Shown here piece by piece: positions 33,838 to 43,771 of a DNA stretch of 64,000 bases. The notes beneath the pieces were generated by a model. It searched no databases and was not told the DNA's origin. It worked only from the letters and a program-made list of their open reading frames with translations. Position 1 is the first letter of the stretch; each line of letters begins with the position of its first letter. Made by a program: the position numbers and the translations under genes. Source of the stretch: CAYWBU01 sp942491525 (GTDB lineage Bacteria > Desulfobacterota > Desulfomonilia > UBA1062); contig CALOBW010000044.1 of NCBI GenBank assembly GCA_942491525.1, positions 215,551 through 279,550 of the forward strand, in the 5' to 3' direction.

Positions 33838-35475
33838 CTATGAGTTCAGGATAGCCTTAGCGGCTGCATCCTCAATCTCGGTGATGAAGGCAATACCGCT
33901 CTCCTTCTCGGTCTCGCGGTTGGCGGAGTAGAGGTCGGTACGCTCGATGGATGCGAGCGAGAACTTACGGGCACCGGCCATCAGCTGCTGCAGGCCGCCG
34001 GCCAGCTTGTCGCAGAGGGTGTACATGGCGATGGCGCCGTAGGGCAGGTTGGCCATCTCGTCCTTGCCGAGCTTCTTCTCGACATCATGGTAGCCGGCGA
34101 AGATCTCGTCAGCATACTTGCCGAAGGGCGTGACGCTGGCGGGCATGGACTCCCAGTGGCCGTTGACCTGATTCTTGCGCTCGGGATGCAGGACACCCTC
34201 GATGTTGGAACCGAGGTAGCCGGGGATCATCAGCGAGCGGCCCATGCAGATGGTCTTGACGAAGGGTGCGCCCAGAGCCAGAGCCTTGAACATGTGGTCC
34301 TCGCGGGCCAGACCGCCGGCAAAGGCCATGTCGACCACATGCTGACCCTTGTCGCTCAGCATCTTGGCATACTCATAGGCCTTGGCGTGCAGCAGCAGGG
34401 AGGGCACTCCCCAGCAGTCCATCATGTTCCAGGGGCTCATGCCGGTGCCGCCGCCGGAACCGTCGATGGTCAGCAGATCCAGTTTCATGTCGGAGGCAAA
34501 CTTGATGGCCATGGCCAGAGCCTCCATGCCGTAGGAACCGGTCTTGAGCGAGATACGCTTGTAACCGAGCCCGCGCAGGTAGTTGACTGACTTCTCAAAC
34601 TCGACGCGAACCTCTTCGGCGGAGTTGAGGTCGGTGTAGCCCAGACGGCTGTGACGGGCAAAAGATTTGACGGCGCGGTGCTCAAAGGCCTGCTGAACTT
34701 CAGGCAGGGTCGGGTCGGGGTCGACCACGTAGCCGCGCTCCTTGAGGAAGAGGGCATACTCGAGCGAGCTGACCTGGATCTCACCGCCGATATCTTTGGC
34801 GCCCTGACCCCACTTGAGCTCGATGATGACATCGTTGCCGTACTTCTCGATGACATATTCAGCCACGCCGTTACGGGTATCCTCAACGTTCATCTGCACG
34901 ATGATGGCGCCGTAACCGTCATAGTAGCGCATGAAGGTGTCGATACGGCGGTCAAGCTCGGGAGCCTTGACGATGCGGCCATTCTCGATGACGGCCTCCT
35001 GGTCGATACCGACCACGTTCTCGCCGATGACAATCGGCGCACCCACCAGGGCGGCGCCGGTGGCGAAAGAGTCCCAGTAGCGGGCCGCCACGAAGGTGGA
35101 ACCCAGGGCGCCGGTCATCAGCGGCATACGGCACTTGGTCTTAATCTCGTTGCCGAACTCGGTTGAGATGTCAACATTGGGGAAGATACAGTCGTCGGCC
35201 GAGTTGGAGAGTCCGTTAGGCAGACCGTTGGCGCCGTAGTTGTAGCCCTGGACGCGCAGGTTATTGTAGGAGACGCCGATGTGATCAGTGTTAGCGCTGC
35301 CGGCGGTAACCCAACCGAAGTTGCGCGGGTAGAGGGTCTTGCGGCCCTGCAGACTTGAAAGCCAGGTTTCGCACTTACCCTTACAGTCGGCCATACAGAG
35401 CGTACAGAGGCCTGACTCACACGGATTGCCGCGGTTCACGGCACCAATAGCATCGTTTGTTTTATTCCAATTCAT
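33838..35475 (-). CDS. FMN-binding glutamate-synthase-family protein
   Basis: From ATG 35475 (AAGGGA upstream) the product has 545 residues. It corresponds to the FMN/synthase barrel of glutamate synthase without the amidotransferase part. Characteristic stretches are KWGQGAKDIGGEI, DLLTIDGSGGGTGMSPWNMMDCWGVP and DMAFAGGLAREDHMFKALALGAPFVK. The N-terminus has five Cys (19, 24, 27, 31, 35) in NPCESGLCTLCMADCKGKCE, which may bind a cluster or metal. Stand-alone GltB2-like proteins occur widely in anaerobes and archaea; ammonia- or ferredoxin-dependent glutamate formation is proposed for some but is not certain here. It is a single-gene unit. Confidence 0.85.
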   Translation of the reverse strand: MNWNKTNDAIGAVNRGNPCESGLCTLCMADCKGKCETWLSSLQGRKTLYPRNFGWVTAGSANTDHIGVSYNNLRVQGYNYGANGLPNGLSNSADDCIFPNVDISTEFGNEIKTKCRMPLMTGALGSTFVAARYWDSFATGAALVGAPIVIGENVVGIDQEAVIENGRIVKAPELDRRIDTFMRYYDGYGAIIVQMNVEDTRNGVAEYVIEKYGNDVIIELKWGQGAKDIGGEIQVSSLEYALFLKERGYVVDPDPTLPEVQQAFEHRAVKSFARHSRLGYTDLNSAEEVRVEFEKSVNYLRGLGYKRISLKTGSYGMEALAMAIKFASDMKLDLLTIDGSGGGTGMSPWNMMDCWGVPSLLLHAKAYEYAKMLSDKGQHVVDMAFAGGLAREDHMFKALALGAPFVKTICMGRSLMIPGYLGSNIEGVLHPERKNQVNGHWESMPASVTPFGKYADEIFAGYHDVEKKLGKDEMANLPYGAIAMYTLCDKLAGGLQQLMAGARKFSLASIERTDLYSANRETEKESGIAFITEIEDAAAKAILNS

Positions 35476-35676
35476 ATTTGTCCCTTCGATTTGGTTTGCC
35501 CCCCCGCGGAGAGCTACCCTTCTTAATATAACATGCTGAAATATCTGACAATGTCTCATACGATATCATTAAATTATTTCGGTTAATATAATTCAGCGAA
35601 CGCTGCATTTCGCAATTCAGCAGTGATGGAATTCAGGATTGAGCTTTTATCTCGATAACTAAGTTAACCTAGCCAC

Positions 35677-35703
35677 AAAAAAAGGCGGGCCCTGCGGCCC
35701 GCC
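35677..35703 (-). terminator. Terminator of asd
   Basis: GGCGGGCC at 35684-35691 pairs with GGCCCGCC at 35696-35703. On the minus strand it is followed by seven T residues. It lies 24 bp beyond the asd stop. Confidence 0.88.
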
Positions 35704-35727
35704 TCCCTAACAATATCTGTTTGCTGC

Positions 35728-36834
35728 TCAGACTCTTTCCAGCGCGATCTTAAGCATGCGGCGGATAGGCTCGGCCGCGCCCCAGAGGAGCTGGTCGCCG
35801 ACAGTGAAGCAGTTGACGTACTCCGGCCCGAGGTTCATCTTGCGGATACGGCCAACGGGCACGGTCAGGGTGCCGGTGGTGGCGGTCGGAGTCAGATCGC
35901 GGATGGTGTCGGCCTTCTCATTGGGCACAACCTTGACCCACTCATTGGCGCCGGCGATGATCTCGGTGACCTCCTCGATGGAGATATCTTTCTTGAGCTT
36001 GATGGTGAGGGCCTGGGCGTGGCAGCGCATGGCGCCGATCCGCACGCAGGTGCCGTCGATCGGAATCTGGGTCTCGGTCTGCAGAATCTTGTTGGTTTCG
36101 GCGACGCCCTTCCACTCTTCGCGGGACTGGCCGCTCTCAACCTTGGTGTCGATCCAGGGCAGGGCTGAGCCGGCCAGGGGTGCACCGAAATTCTCGGTGG
36201 GGAAACCATCTGACTTCATGGCCTCCAGGACTCTGGTATCCAGGTCGAGGGCCGCCATGGCCGGATCCTCAAGCAGATCCTTACTGGCCTTGCCGATGTA
36301 GTCCATCTGAGCAACCAGCTCGCGCATATTCTTGGCGCCGGCGCCGGAAGCGGCCTGATAGGTCATGGAGGTGACCCACTCGACCAGACCCTTCTCAAAG
36401 AGTCCGCCGATGGCCATCAGCATCAAAGAGACGGTGCAGTTACCGCCGATATAGTCTTTGATCCCGTCATCCAGGGCCTTGTCGATTACGCCGCGGTTGA
36501 CCGGATCCAGCACGATAATGGCATCATTCTTCATGCGCAGGGAGGAGGCTGCATCGATCCAGTAGCCCTGCCAGCCCTTTGCTCTGAGGTCAGGATGGAC
36601 CTGTTTAGTATAGTCGCCACCCTGGCATGTCACGATGATATCGCATGTTGCCAGTGTCTCAAGATCAAACGCATCGGCCAGCACACCTGTGCCGACTTCC
36701 GGGGCGGCCTGACCAACCTGAGAAGTGGAGAAGAAGAGCGCCTCATAGCCGCTGAAATCGCCTTCCTGCATCATCCTGTCCATCAGGACAGATCCAACCA
36801 TACCACGCCATCCAACAAAACCTACTCTTGCCAT
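35728..36834 (-). CDS. asd: Aspartate-semialdehyde dehydrogenase
   Basis: The 368-residue enzyme reduces aspartyl phosphate to aspartate semialdehyde with NADPH. The N-terminal nucleotide motif is GFVGWRGMVGSVLM, the catalytic Cys is Cys133 in GGNCTVSL, and the substrate loop is TYQAASGAGAKNMREL. The length and N-terminus match the proteobacterial type. Aspartate semialdehyde feeds lysine, methionine and threonine, and here also the carboxy(nor)spermidine route encoded 370 bp away in the divergent polyamine operon. The ribosome binding site is AAAGGA, a few bases before the ATG. Confidence 0.95.
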   Translation of the reverse strand: MARVGFVGWRGMVGSVLMDRMMQEGDFSGYEALFFSTSQVGQAAPEVGTGVLADAFDLETLATCDIIVTCQGGDYTKQVHPDLRAKGWQGYWIDAASSLRMKNDAIIVLDPVNRGVIDKALDDGIKDYIGGNCTVSLMLMAIGGLFEKGLVEWVTSMTYQAASGAGAKNMRELVAQMDYIGKASKDLLEDPAMAALDLDTRVLEAMKSDGFPTENFGAPLAGSALPWIDTKVESGQSREEWKGVAETNKILQTETQIPIDGTCVRIGAMRCHAQALTIKLKKDISIEEVTEIIAGANEWVKVVPNEKADTIRDLTPTATTGTLTVPVGRIRKMNLGPEYVNCFTVGDQLLWGAAEPIRRMLKIALERV

Positions 36835-37093
36835 TTTAAAAATCCTTTCATCTTTTTATACACGGCTCCTGGCCGCAACCATTTGGTTCGACCTGACAAG
36901 ATACAGATTATGCCTGATTCAGTCAATCCGATTAATTGAACAGTTATTCAGAGATCCCCTGCCCGCTTGAACCAACTATCGGCAAGCGACGCATTCAGCC
37001 GGTGAAGCCAACATAGAAATCCATCAAATCCATTGTTCATCCGTACAGTTATACCCCGACCTCCGCAATTCGGCCGAGCAGAAAAACAATCCC

Positions 37094-37122
37094 TTGACAG
37101 GCCAAAAATTTGTCTCTATATG
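37094..37122 (+). promoter_or_regulatory. Sigma-70 promoter of the polyamine operon
   Basis: TTGACA at 37094-37099 and TATATG at 37117-37122 are separated by the ideal 17 bp. The predicted start point falls near 37129, just before a palindrome. Confidence 0.7.
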
Positions 37123-37133
37123 GCCACTAAAAA

Positions 37134-37165
37134 AAGTTTATTTAAATAAACTTGTAAATAAACTT
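37134..37165. promoter_or_regulatory. Palindromic operator candidate in the polyamine leader
   Basis: AAGTTTATTTAAATAAACTT at 37134-37153 is a perfect 20-bp palindrome; AAATAAACTT repeats at 37156-37165. It directly follows the predicted transcription start, where a bound repressor would block the operon. It could also form a weak hairpin in the leader RNA. Confidence 0.5.
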
Positions 37166-37202
37166 AAATAAATTAGCATTAAGTATACATAGGAGGTAAG
37201 AC

Positions 37203-38414
<1,212 letters not shown>

Positions 38415-38428
38415 GCTGGAGGTCACCA

Positions 38429-39589
38429 TTGAACAAGTTGCTGGCGCCGCAGATCAAGGCGGCGCTTCATAAGATCCAGACGCCGGCCTATGTGGCGGAC
38501 ATGGCGGTTCTGAGAGCCAACCTGAAAGCTGCGGCGCAGATTCGCGCCGCGGCCGGCTGCCGCATACTGCTGGCCACCAAGTCCTTCGCCCTGCCGGCCG
38601 TCTTCCCGCTGATGCGGGACTATCTGGACGGCACCACGGCCAGCGGCCTGCATGAGGCCCGCCTCGGGTTCGAGGAGTTCGGCAAGGAGGTGCATGCCTA
38701 CAGCCCGGCCTTCACCGAGGAGAGCTTAGGCGAACTGCTCGCGGTCAGCGACCACATCTACTTCAACTCGAACGAGCAGGTCAGAAGATTCGGCCCGTGC
38801 GTCAAGGACCTTGGCAAAGAGGTCGGCATCCGCATCAATCCCGGCTACTCCAAGGCCACCCTCGGCGGCCACCTCTACGACCCCTGCTCGCCGCGCTCGC
38901 GCTTCGGCGTGACAAGCGACAAGCTTGACGAACTGCCCTGGGATGCGATCGACATCCTGCACACCCACGCTTTGTGCGAATCGATGCACGACGGCTCCGT
39001 CGACCTGATCGAGCATGTGGCAAAGGAGTTCGCGCCCTACATCCGCAGAGTCAAGGCGGTCAACTTCGGCGGCGGCCACTTCATCAACAAGGAGGGCTAC
39101 GACCGTGAGGCCCTGATCCGGGCCATCCGCAAGTTCAGGGAGGCCTTCAACGTGGAGGTCATCCTGGAGCCGGGCAGCGGCCTGGTGGTGGACGCCGGCT
39201 ACCTGGTCTCAGAGGTGCTGGACATCGTCCACAACGCAACCGACATCGCCATCCTGGACAGCTCGGCCGCCTGCCACATGCCCGACGTGCTGGAGGTGCC
39301 CTACACCCCGCCCCTCTTCGGCGCTGACAGGCCGGGCGAGCTATCCTACACCTGCCTGCTGGCCGGCAACACCTGCATGACCGGCGACGTCATCGGCGAA
39401 TACTCCTTCGAGAGACCGCTTGAGGTGGGCGACAAAATCATCTTCGGCGACATGCTGCAGTACAGCTTCGTCAAGAACAACACCTTCAACGGCACAAAGC
39501 TGCCCGACCTGGCCCTGCTGCACGAGGACGGCCGCATCGAGCTCGTCAAACACTTCGGCTACCATGACTTCAGGAGCCGGCTCGGATGA
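38429..39589 (+). CDS. nspC: Carboxynorspermidine/carboxyspermidine decarboxylase
   Basis: The 386-residue fold type III PLP enzyme decarboxylates carboxyspermidine to spermidine (or the nor-form). The PLP Lys is Lys51 in LLATKSFALPAVFPLM. Other marks are INPGYSKATLGGHLYDPCSPRSRFGV, HTHALCESMHDGS, NFGGGHFINKEGYD and the second-subunit active-site Cys region SSAACHMPDVLEVPY. The start is TTG at 38429, fixed by GGAGG at 38418-38422. It is coupled closely with the dehydrogenase and speA, giving the aspartate-semialdehyde route to spermidine that avoids S-adenosylmethionine decarboxylase. Confidence 0.93.
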   Translation: MNKLLAPQIKAALHKIQTPAYVADMAVLRANLKAAAQIRAAAGCRILLATKSFALPAVFPLMRDYLDGTTASGLHEARLGFEEFGKEVHAYSPAFTEESLGELLAVSDHIYFNSNEQVRRFGPCVKDLGKEVGIRINPGYSKATLGGHLYDPCSPRSRFGVTSDKLDELPWDAIDILHTHALCESMHDGSVDLIEHVAKEFAPYIRRVKAVNFGGGHFINKEGYDREALIRAIRKFREAFNVEVILEPGSGLVVDAGYLVSEVLDIVHNATDIAILDSSAACHMPDVLEVPYTPPLFGADRPGELSYTCLLAGNTCMTGDVIGEYSFERPLEVGDKIIFGDMLQYSFVKNNTFNGTKLPDLALLHEDGRIELVKHFGYHDFRSRLG

Positions 39590-39623
39590 AAATTTTGTTT
39601 ATCTTTGAAAACGGAGGCACACG

Positions 39624-41540
39624 ATGAATTTGAAACACACCATGGAACGCTGGACCGTCGACGATTCAGCCGATCTCTACCAGATCCGCGAATGGGGCGC
39701 GGGCTACTTCAACGTCTCCGACAGCGGCGATGTGGTGGTAACACCGCTCAGGGACAAAAAAGACGTGGCGGTCAGCATCCCCGAGATCATCTCCGGCATC
39801 CAGGCGCGCGGCTACGACATGCCCATGCTGCTCAGATTCGAGGACATCCTCGATTCCCAGATCATCCAGCTGCACGAGAGCTTCCGCGCGGCCATCGCCA
39901 GGTTCGACTACAAGGGCGATTTCAGGGGTGTCTACCCCATCAAGGTCAACCAGCAGAAACAGGTGGTCGAGACCATCACCCGCATCGGCAAACTATATCA
40001 CCACGGTCTGGAAGTCGGCAGCAAGGCCGAGCTGATCGCGGCCCTCTCATTTCTGGAGGACAAGGATGCCTGCCTGATCTGCAACGGCTACAAGGACCGT
40101 GAGTTCATCGACCTGGGCCTCTACGCCCGCAAAATGGGTTTCAAATGCATCTTCGTGCTTGAGATGCCCGGCGAGCTGGACCTGGTTATCGAACGCTCTG
40201 AGGCGCTCAACATCAAGCCGCTGCTGGGCGTGCGCCTGAAGCTTTCAACCCAGGCCGGCGGCCACTGGACCGAATCCGGCGGCGACCGCAGCATCTTCGG
40301 CCTGACCATCTCCCAGATCCTGGATGCGGTCGAGAAGCTCACTAAGGCCGGCATGCTGGAGAGCCTCCAACTGCTGCACTACCATCTGGGCTCGCAGATC
40401 CCCAACATCCGCGACATTAGGGCCTCCATCCAGGAGGCCTGCCGGGTCTACGCCGGGCTGGTGGCCGAGGGCGCGCCCATGGGCTACTTCGACCTGGGCG
40501 GCGGCCTGGCGGTGGACTACGACGGCTCGCACACCAACTACATGAACTCGCGCAACTACAATCAGGACGAGTACTGCGCCGACGTGATCGAGGCCATCAT
40601 GGAGATCCTGAACCAGCACGAGATCGCGCACCCCACCATCATCACCGAATCGGGCCGCGCCACCGTGGCCTACTACTCGGTGCTGCTCTTCAACATCTTC
40701 GACACCAACGCCATCGACACCGACTCGGCCCCCGACGAGCTGCCCGAGGAGACTCCCGCACTCATCCGCAGCCTGCACGAGGTGCTGAACTCCATGACGG
40801 TGCGCAACCTGCAGGAGTGCTACAACGACGCCCTCTACTACCGCGACGAGATCCGGCAGATGTTCAAGGCCGGCGACCTGAGCATGCGCCAGCGCTCGCT
40901 GGCCGACAAGATCTTCTGGAAGATCATCCAGCGATTGAGCGAGCACGTCAAAACCCTCAAGGTGGTGCCCAAGGACCTGCTCGACATCAACACGGCCCTG
41001 TGCGACACCTACTACGCCAACTTCAGCATATTTCAGTCCCTGCCCGACTCCTGGGCCATCGGCCACCTCTTTCCGGTCATGCCGGTGCACCGCTTGAACG
41101 AGATACCGACCAGAAACGCAATCCTGGCCGACATCACCTGTGACTGCGACGGCAAGATCGACCACTTCATCGACAAGCAGGGCGTGCGCCGCGCCCTTGA
41201 GCTGCACCCCATCCGCGAGAACGAGGACTACTACCTGGGCGTCTTCCTGGTGGGCGCCTACCAGGAGACCCTGGGCGACCTGCACAACCTGCTGGGCGAC
41301 ACCAACGTCGTCAGCATCCGGGTCCACGAAGACGGCAGCCACAGCATCGTCAAGGAGATCGAGGGCGACACGGTAGCCGACGTGCTCTCATATGTCGAAT
41401 ATGACCCCAAATCCATGGCCAAGCAGCTCAGGGCCACGGCCGAGCAGGCCATCCGCGAAAAACTCATCACTCCCCGCGAACGCCGCGAGATCATGAACAT
41501 GTACGAAGATGGTCTGCGGGGCTACCCCTACTTCGAATAA
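39624..41540 (+). CDS. speA: Biosynthetic arginine decarboxylase
   Basis: The 638-residue PLP enzyme turns arginine into agmatine. The PLP Lys is Lys107 in GVYPIKVNQQKQVVE. It has the SpeA hallmarks LGVRLKLSTQAGGHW, LHYHLGSQIPNIRDI, FDLGGGLAVDYDGS, TESGRATVAYYSVL, and the C-terminal TCDCDGKIDHFID with the catalytic Cys. Length is typical. GGAGG lies before ATG 39624. It is the third gene of the polyamine operon, 34 bp after nspC. Agmatine must then be converted to putrescine by enzymes encoded elsewhere before it can enter the dehydrogenase/NspC route. Confidence 0.95.
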   Translation: MNLKHTMERWTVDDSADLYQIREWGAGYFNVSDSGDVVVTPLRDKKDVAVSIPEIISGIQARGYDMPMLLRFEDILDSQIIQLHESFRAAIARFDYKGDFRGVYPIKVNQQKQVVETITRIGKLYHHGLEVGSKAELIAALSFLEDKDACLICNGYKDREFIDLGLYARKMGFKCIFVLEMPGELDLVIERSEALNIKPLLGVRLKLSTQAGGHWTESGGDRSIFGLTISQILDAVEKLTKAGMLESLQLLHYHLGSQIPNIRDIRASIQEACRVYAGLVAEGAPMGYFDLGGGLAVDYDGSHTNYMNSRNYNQDEYCADVIEAIMEILNQHEIAHPTIITESGRATVAYYSVLLFNIFDTNAIDTDSAPDELPEETPALIRSLHEVLNSMTVRNLQECYNDALYYRDEIRQMFKAGDLSMRQRSLADKIFWKIIQRLSEHVKTLKVVPKDLLDINTALCDTYYANFSIFQSLPDSWAIGHLFPVMPVHRLNEIPTRNAILADITCDCDGKIDHFIDKQGVRRALELHPIRENEDYYLGVFLVGAYQETLGDLHNLLGDTNVVSIRVHEDGSHSIVKEIEGDTVADVLSYVEYDPKSMAKQLRATAEQAIREKLITPRERREIMNMYEDGLRGYPYFE

Positions 41541-41552
41541 CACAAAGGTGAA

Positions 41553-41577
41553 ACCCCGGAGCGATCCGGGGTGATCT
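41553..41577. terminator. Bidirectional terminator, speA / PilZ gene
   Basis: ACCCCGGA at 41553-41560 pairs with TCCGGGGT at 41565-41572 around a GCGA tetraloop. The plus side has a short TCTTT tail, and the minus side TTTC. It lies between convergent genes. Confidence 0.65.
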
Positions 41578-41585
41578 TTAGACAG

Positions 41586-41906
41586 TTACGGCTGCAGCTT
41601 CAGAAGCTGCACCAGACTTTCGCTGCGCTCGCCGCGCAGAAACTCGATGGCCATGCCGTTCTCTTCGCTGCGGACAACCTGGCCATAGGTCCAGACCGTT
41701 TCAGCCAGTTTCTTGTCCTCGAGGCGCGCCAAGATGCACATGCCCTCCTGAGCCGGCTTGTCGACCTCGACCAGCATGCCGCCCAGACCGATATTGACCG
41801 TGTTACCCTCATGAAAGGTTAATTGACTGCTGTCGGAGGAGTAACGCCCCCAGGCTGTAACCGATAAATCCCCGTTTTTCCTGGTATATTTACGCTTATC
41901 AGTCAT
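41586..41906 (-). CDS. PilZ-domain protein (putative c-di-GMP receptor)
   Basis: The 106-residue protein is a single PilZ domain. The RxxxR c-di-GMP motif is Arg5-Lys-Tyr-Thr-Arg9. The second motif, usually N/D-x-S-x-x-G, reads NIGLGG at 38-43, so Ser is replaced by Gly and affinity may be altered. AGGTGA precedes the ATG. Two HD-GYP proteins in the same window (45337 and 56439) belong to the family that hydrolyses c-di-GMP. It probably relays the signal to a partner protein, since it has no output domain. Confidence 0.85.
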   Translation of the reverse strand: MTDKRKYTRKNGDLSVTAWGRYSSDSSQLTFHEGNTVNIGLGGMLVEVDKPAQEGMCILARLEDKKLAETVWTYGQVVRSEENGMAIEFLRGERSESLVQLLKLQP

Positions 41907-41998
41907 ATCAAATTCACCTCATGCCTAATAAACTAAAGCCAAAAGTACAACCGTCAAGCCTCGGAAGTGAATTTTCCCATAATTTTTGATAGTTGCAA

Positions 41999-42028
41999 TG
42001 TTAGCACACACTAGCATCCCTTTATAAT
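41999..42028 (+). promoter_or_regulatory. umuDC promoter with overlapping dyad (possible SOS operator)
   Basis: TATAAT at 42023-42028 is 16 bp from TTAGCA (42001-42006). The -35 region lies in the dyad TGTTAG-N6-CTAGCA at 41999-42016, matching at 5 of 6 positions per arm. No E. coli-type CTG-N10-CAG LexA box is present, so this is the best SOS candidate by position only. Confidence 0.4.
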
Positions 42029-42063
42029 TTACAGCCGGTCAAGAGCAGTGCTACAAAAACGGC

Positions 42064-42495
42064 ATGACAACAATCCGCGCAATCCGGCAGGCCGACCAAA
42101 GTTCCGCAGTCGAAATCCCGCTCTGCGGCTCAAAGGTGTCAGCGGGCTTTCCCTCGCCGGCCAATGACTTTATCGAGGGCCGGCTTGACCTCAACCGCCA
42201 CCTGATCAGGCACCCCGCATCAACCTTTTTCGTCCAGGTGGAGGGCAGCTCCATGATCGAAGCCGGCATCAACCATGGCGACCTGCTGCTTGTGGACCGC
42301 GCCATCGAGCCGACTGACGGCTGCATCGTTATCGCCATCCTGGACGATGAGTTCACGGTCAAACGTTTGCGCAAGAACCAGGAGGGCTGCTTCCTGCTGC
42401 CCGCAAACCCGGCCTACGCCCCCATCAGGCTGCAGGACGACATGACCCTGCAGATCTGGGGCGTGGTCAGCTACGTGATCCACAAGGCCCAATGA
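42064..42495 (+). CDS. umuD: DNA polymerase V protease subunit UmuD
   Basis: The 143-residue S24-family protein self-cleaves when RecA filaments form. The cleavage site is Cys21-Gly22, followed by the typical SAGFPSPA and LDLNRHLI segments. The catalytic pair is Ser63 (VEGSSM) and Lys100 (FTVKRL). After cleavage UmuD' joins UmuC to form the translesion polymerase. It overlaps umuC by 4 bp. No strong ribosome binding site is seen. Confidence 0.94.
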   Translation: MTTIRAIRQADQSSAVEIPLCGSKVSAGFPSPANDFIEGRLDLNRHLIRHPASTFFVQVEGSSMIEAGINHGDLLLVDRAIEPTDGCIVIAILDDEFTVKRLRKNQEGCFLLPANPAYAPIRLQDDMTLQIWGVVSYVIHKAQ

Positions 42496-43721
42496 GCCTC
42501 TTCGCCCTGATCGACTGCAACAACTTCTACTGCTCCTGCGAGCGGGTCTTCAAGCCGAGCCTGCAAAACCGGCCGGTGGTGGTGCTCTCCAACAACGACG
42601 GCTGCATCATCTCGCGCTCCCAGGAGGCCAAGGAGCTGGGCGTAGCCATGGCGGCGCCCTACTTCAAGATCCGCGACCAGCTTGCGCGCCACAATGTGGC
42701 AGTCTACTCCTCCAACTACGCCCTCTACGGCGACATGTCGGCGCGGGTCATGGAGGTGCTCTCGGGCTTCAGCCCCGAACTCGAGATCTACTCCATCGAC
42801 GAGGCCTTCATCAAACTGAGCGCACGCGATGCCGGACTGGGCCCAGAGATCAGAAAACGCGTGCTGCAGTGGACGGGCATCCCGGTCTCGGTCGGCATCA
42901 GCGAAACCAAAACTTTGGCCAAGCTGGCCGCCTCAAGGGCCAAGCGCGGCAGCGGCGTCGCGCAACTGTCGGCCGACGACCATGAAATTTTACGCCAGAC
43001 CCCCCTGAGCGACATCTGGGGCATCGGCCGCCGTTCCAGCAAGAAGTTGCTGAGCTACGGCATCAATAATGCAGACGATTTCCGGCGCATGGATGACGGG
43101 TGGATCCGGGCCAAGCTGACCGTGACCGGCCTGCGCACCGCCCATGAGCTGCGCGGCACCCCCTGCCTGGAGCTGGAACACCACATCCAGGCCCCCAGGA
43201 GCGTCACCTGCTCGCGCTCATTCTGCCGGCGGGTAACCAGCCTTAACGACCTGTTGGAGGCGTCCGCCACCTATGCCGAGAACGCCGGCCAGAAGCTGCG
43301 CCAGAAGGAGATGGCGGCAGGCTGCCTGCAGGTCTATGCCCAGCGCCACGAGCACATACCCGGCCGCCCAAGCATCGTGGCCGCCAGCTTCAGCCTTGAC
43401 ACCCCGACCCAGAGCACCCCTGAATTCATCCGCCTGGCTCACCGGGGCATCCGGCAAATCTTTGAGAGCGGAACCGAGTACAAGAAGGCCGGCATCATCC
43501 TGAGCGATCTCACGCCCGCAGGCAGCCGGCAGCTCAACCTCTTCAGCCAGACGGAAAGCGATGATCAGCTCATGAGTGCGCTGGACAGTCTCAACCAGAA
43601 GTGGGGCCGCGGCACCCTGATCTACGGCGGCAGCGGCCTTGAAAAAAAATGGGACATGCGACGCCAGCTGAAATCACCAAGTTACACCACCAACTGGAAC
43701 GAGCTGCCAAAAGCCAAATAG
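42492..43721 (+). CDS. umuC: Translesion DNA polymerase V catalytic subunit UmuC
   Basis: The 409-residue Y-family polymerase copies past DNA lesions. Metal-binding and nucleotide motifs are LIDCNNFYCSCERVF at the N-terminus and EIYSIDEAFIKL near residue 100. The helix-hairpin-helix thumb region reads LSDIWGIGRRSSKKL, and the little-finger domain follows. The C-terminus has the short conserved KWDMRRQLKSPSYTTNW. It is coupled to umuD through ATGA. Confidence 0.94.
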   Translation: MSLFALIDCNNFYCSCERVFKPSLQNRPVVVLSNNDGCIISRSQEAKELGVAMAAPYFKIRDQLARHNVAVYSSNYALYGDMSARVMEVLSGFSPELEIYSIDEAFIKLSARDAGLGPEIRKRVLQWTGIPVSVGISETKTLAKLAASRAKRGSGVAQLSADDHEILRQTPLSDIWGIGRRSSKKLLSYGINNADDFRRMDDGWIRAKLTVTGLRTAHELRGTPCLELEHHIQAPRSVTCSRSFCRRVTSLNDLLEASATYAENAGQKLRQKEMAAGCLQVYAQRHEHIPGRPSIVAASFSLDTPTQSTPEFIRLAHRGIRQIFESGTEYKKAGIILSDLTPAGSRQLNLFSQTESDDQLMSALDSLNQKWGRGTLIYGGSGLEKKWDMRRQLKSPSYTTNWNELPKAK

Positions 43722-43771
43722 ACAATCCCGACTAGCTGCTTATTATGGTGACCTCAATCAAGGAGGTCTGA

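Larger units (their letters stand above)
36835..37202. other. 368-bp divergent intergenic region, asd / polyamine operon
   Basis: No gene or known riboswitch fold could be recognised. The right half holds a good sigma-70 promoter (37094-37122), a 20-bp palindrome with neighbouring AAATAAACTT repeats (37134-37165), and AGGAGG at 37191-37196. The left half is unremarkable and must hold the asd promoter. Confidence 0.6.

Noticed and set aside
36880..36900. GGTTCGACC, resembling a tRNA T-loop
   Set aside because: No matching acceptor, D or anticodon arms can be folded around it; no tRNA was found anywhere in the window.
40245..41342. 365-codon minus-strand frame inside speA
   Set aside because: Antisense of the well-conserved SpeA; the Val/Asp/Gln-rich translation is typical of shadow frames.
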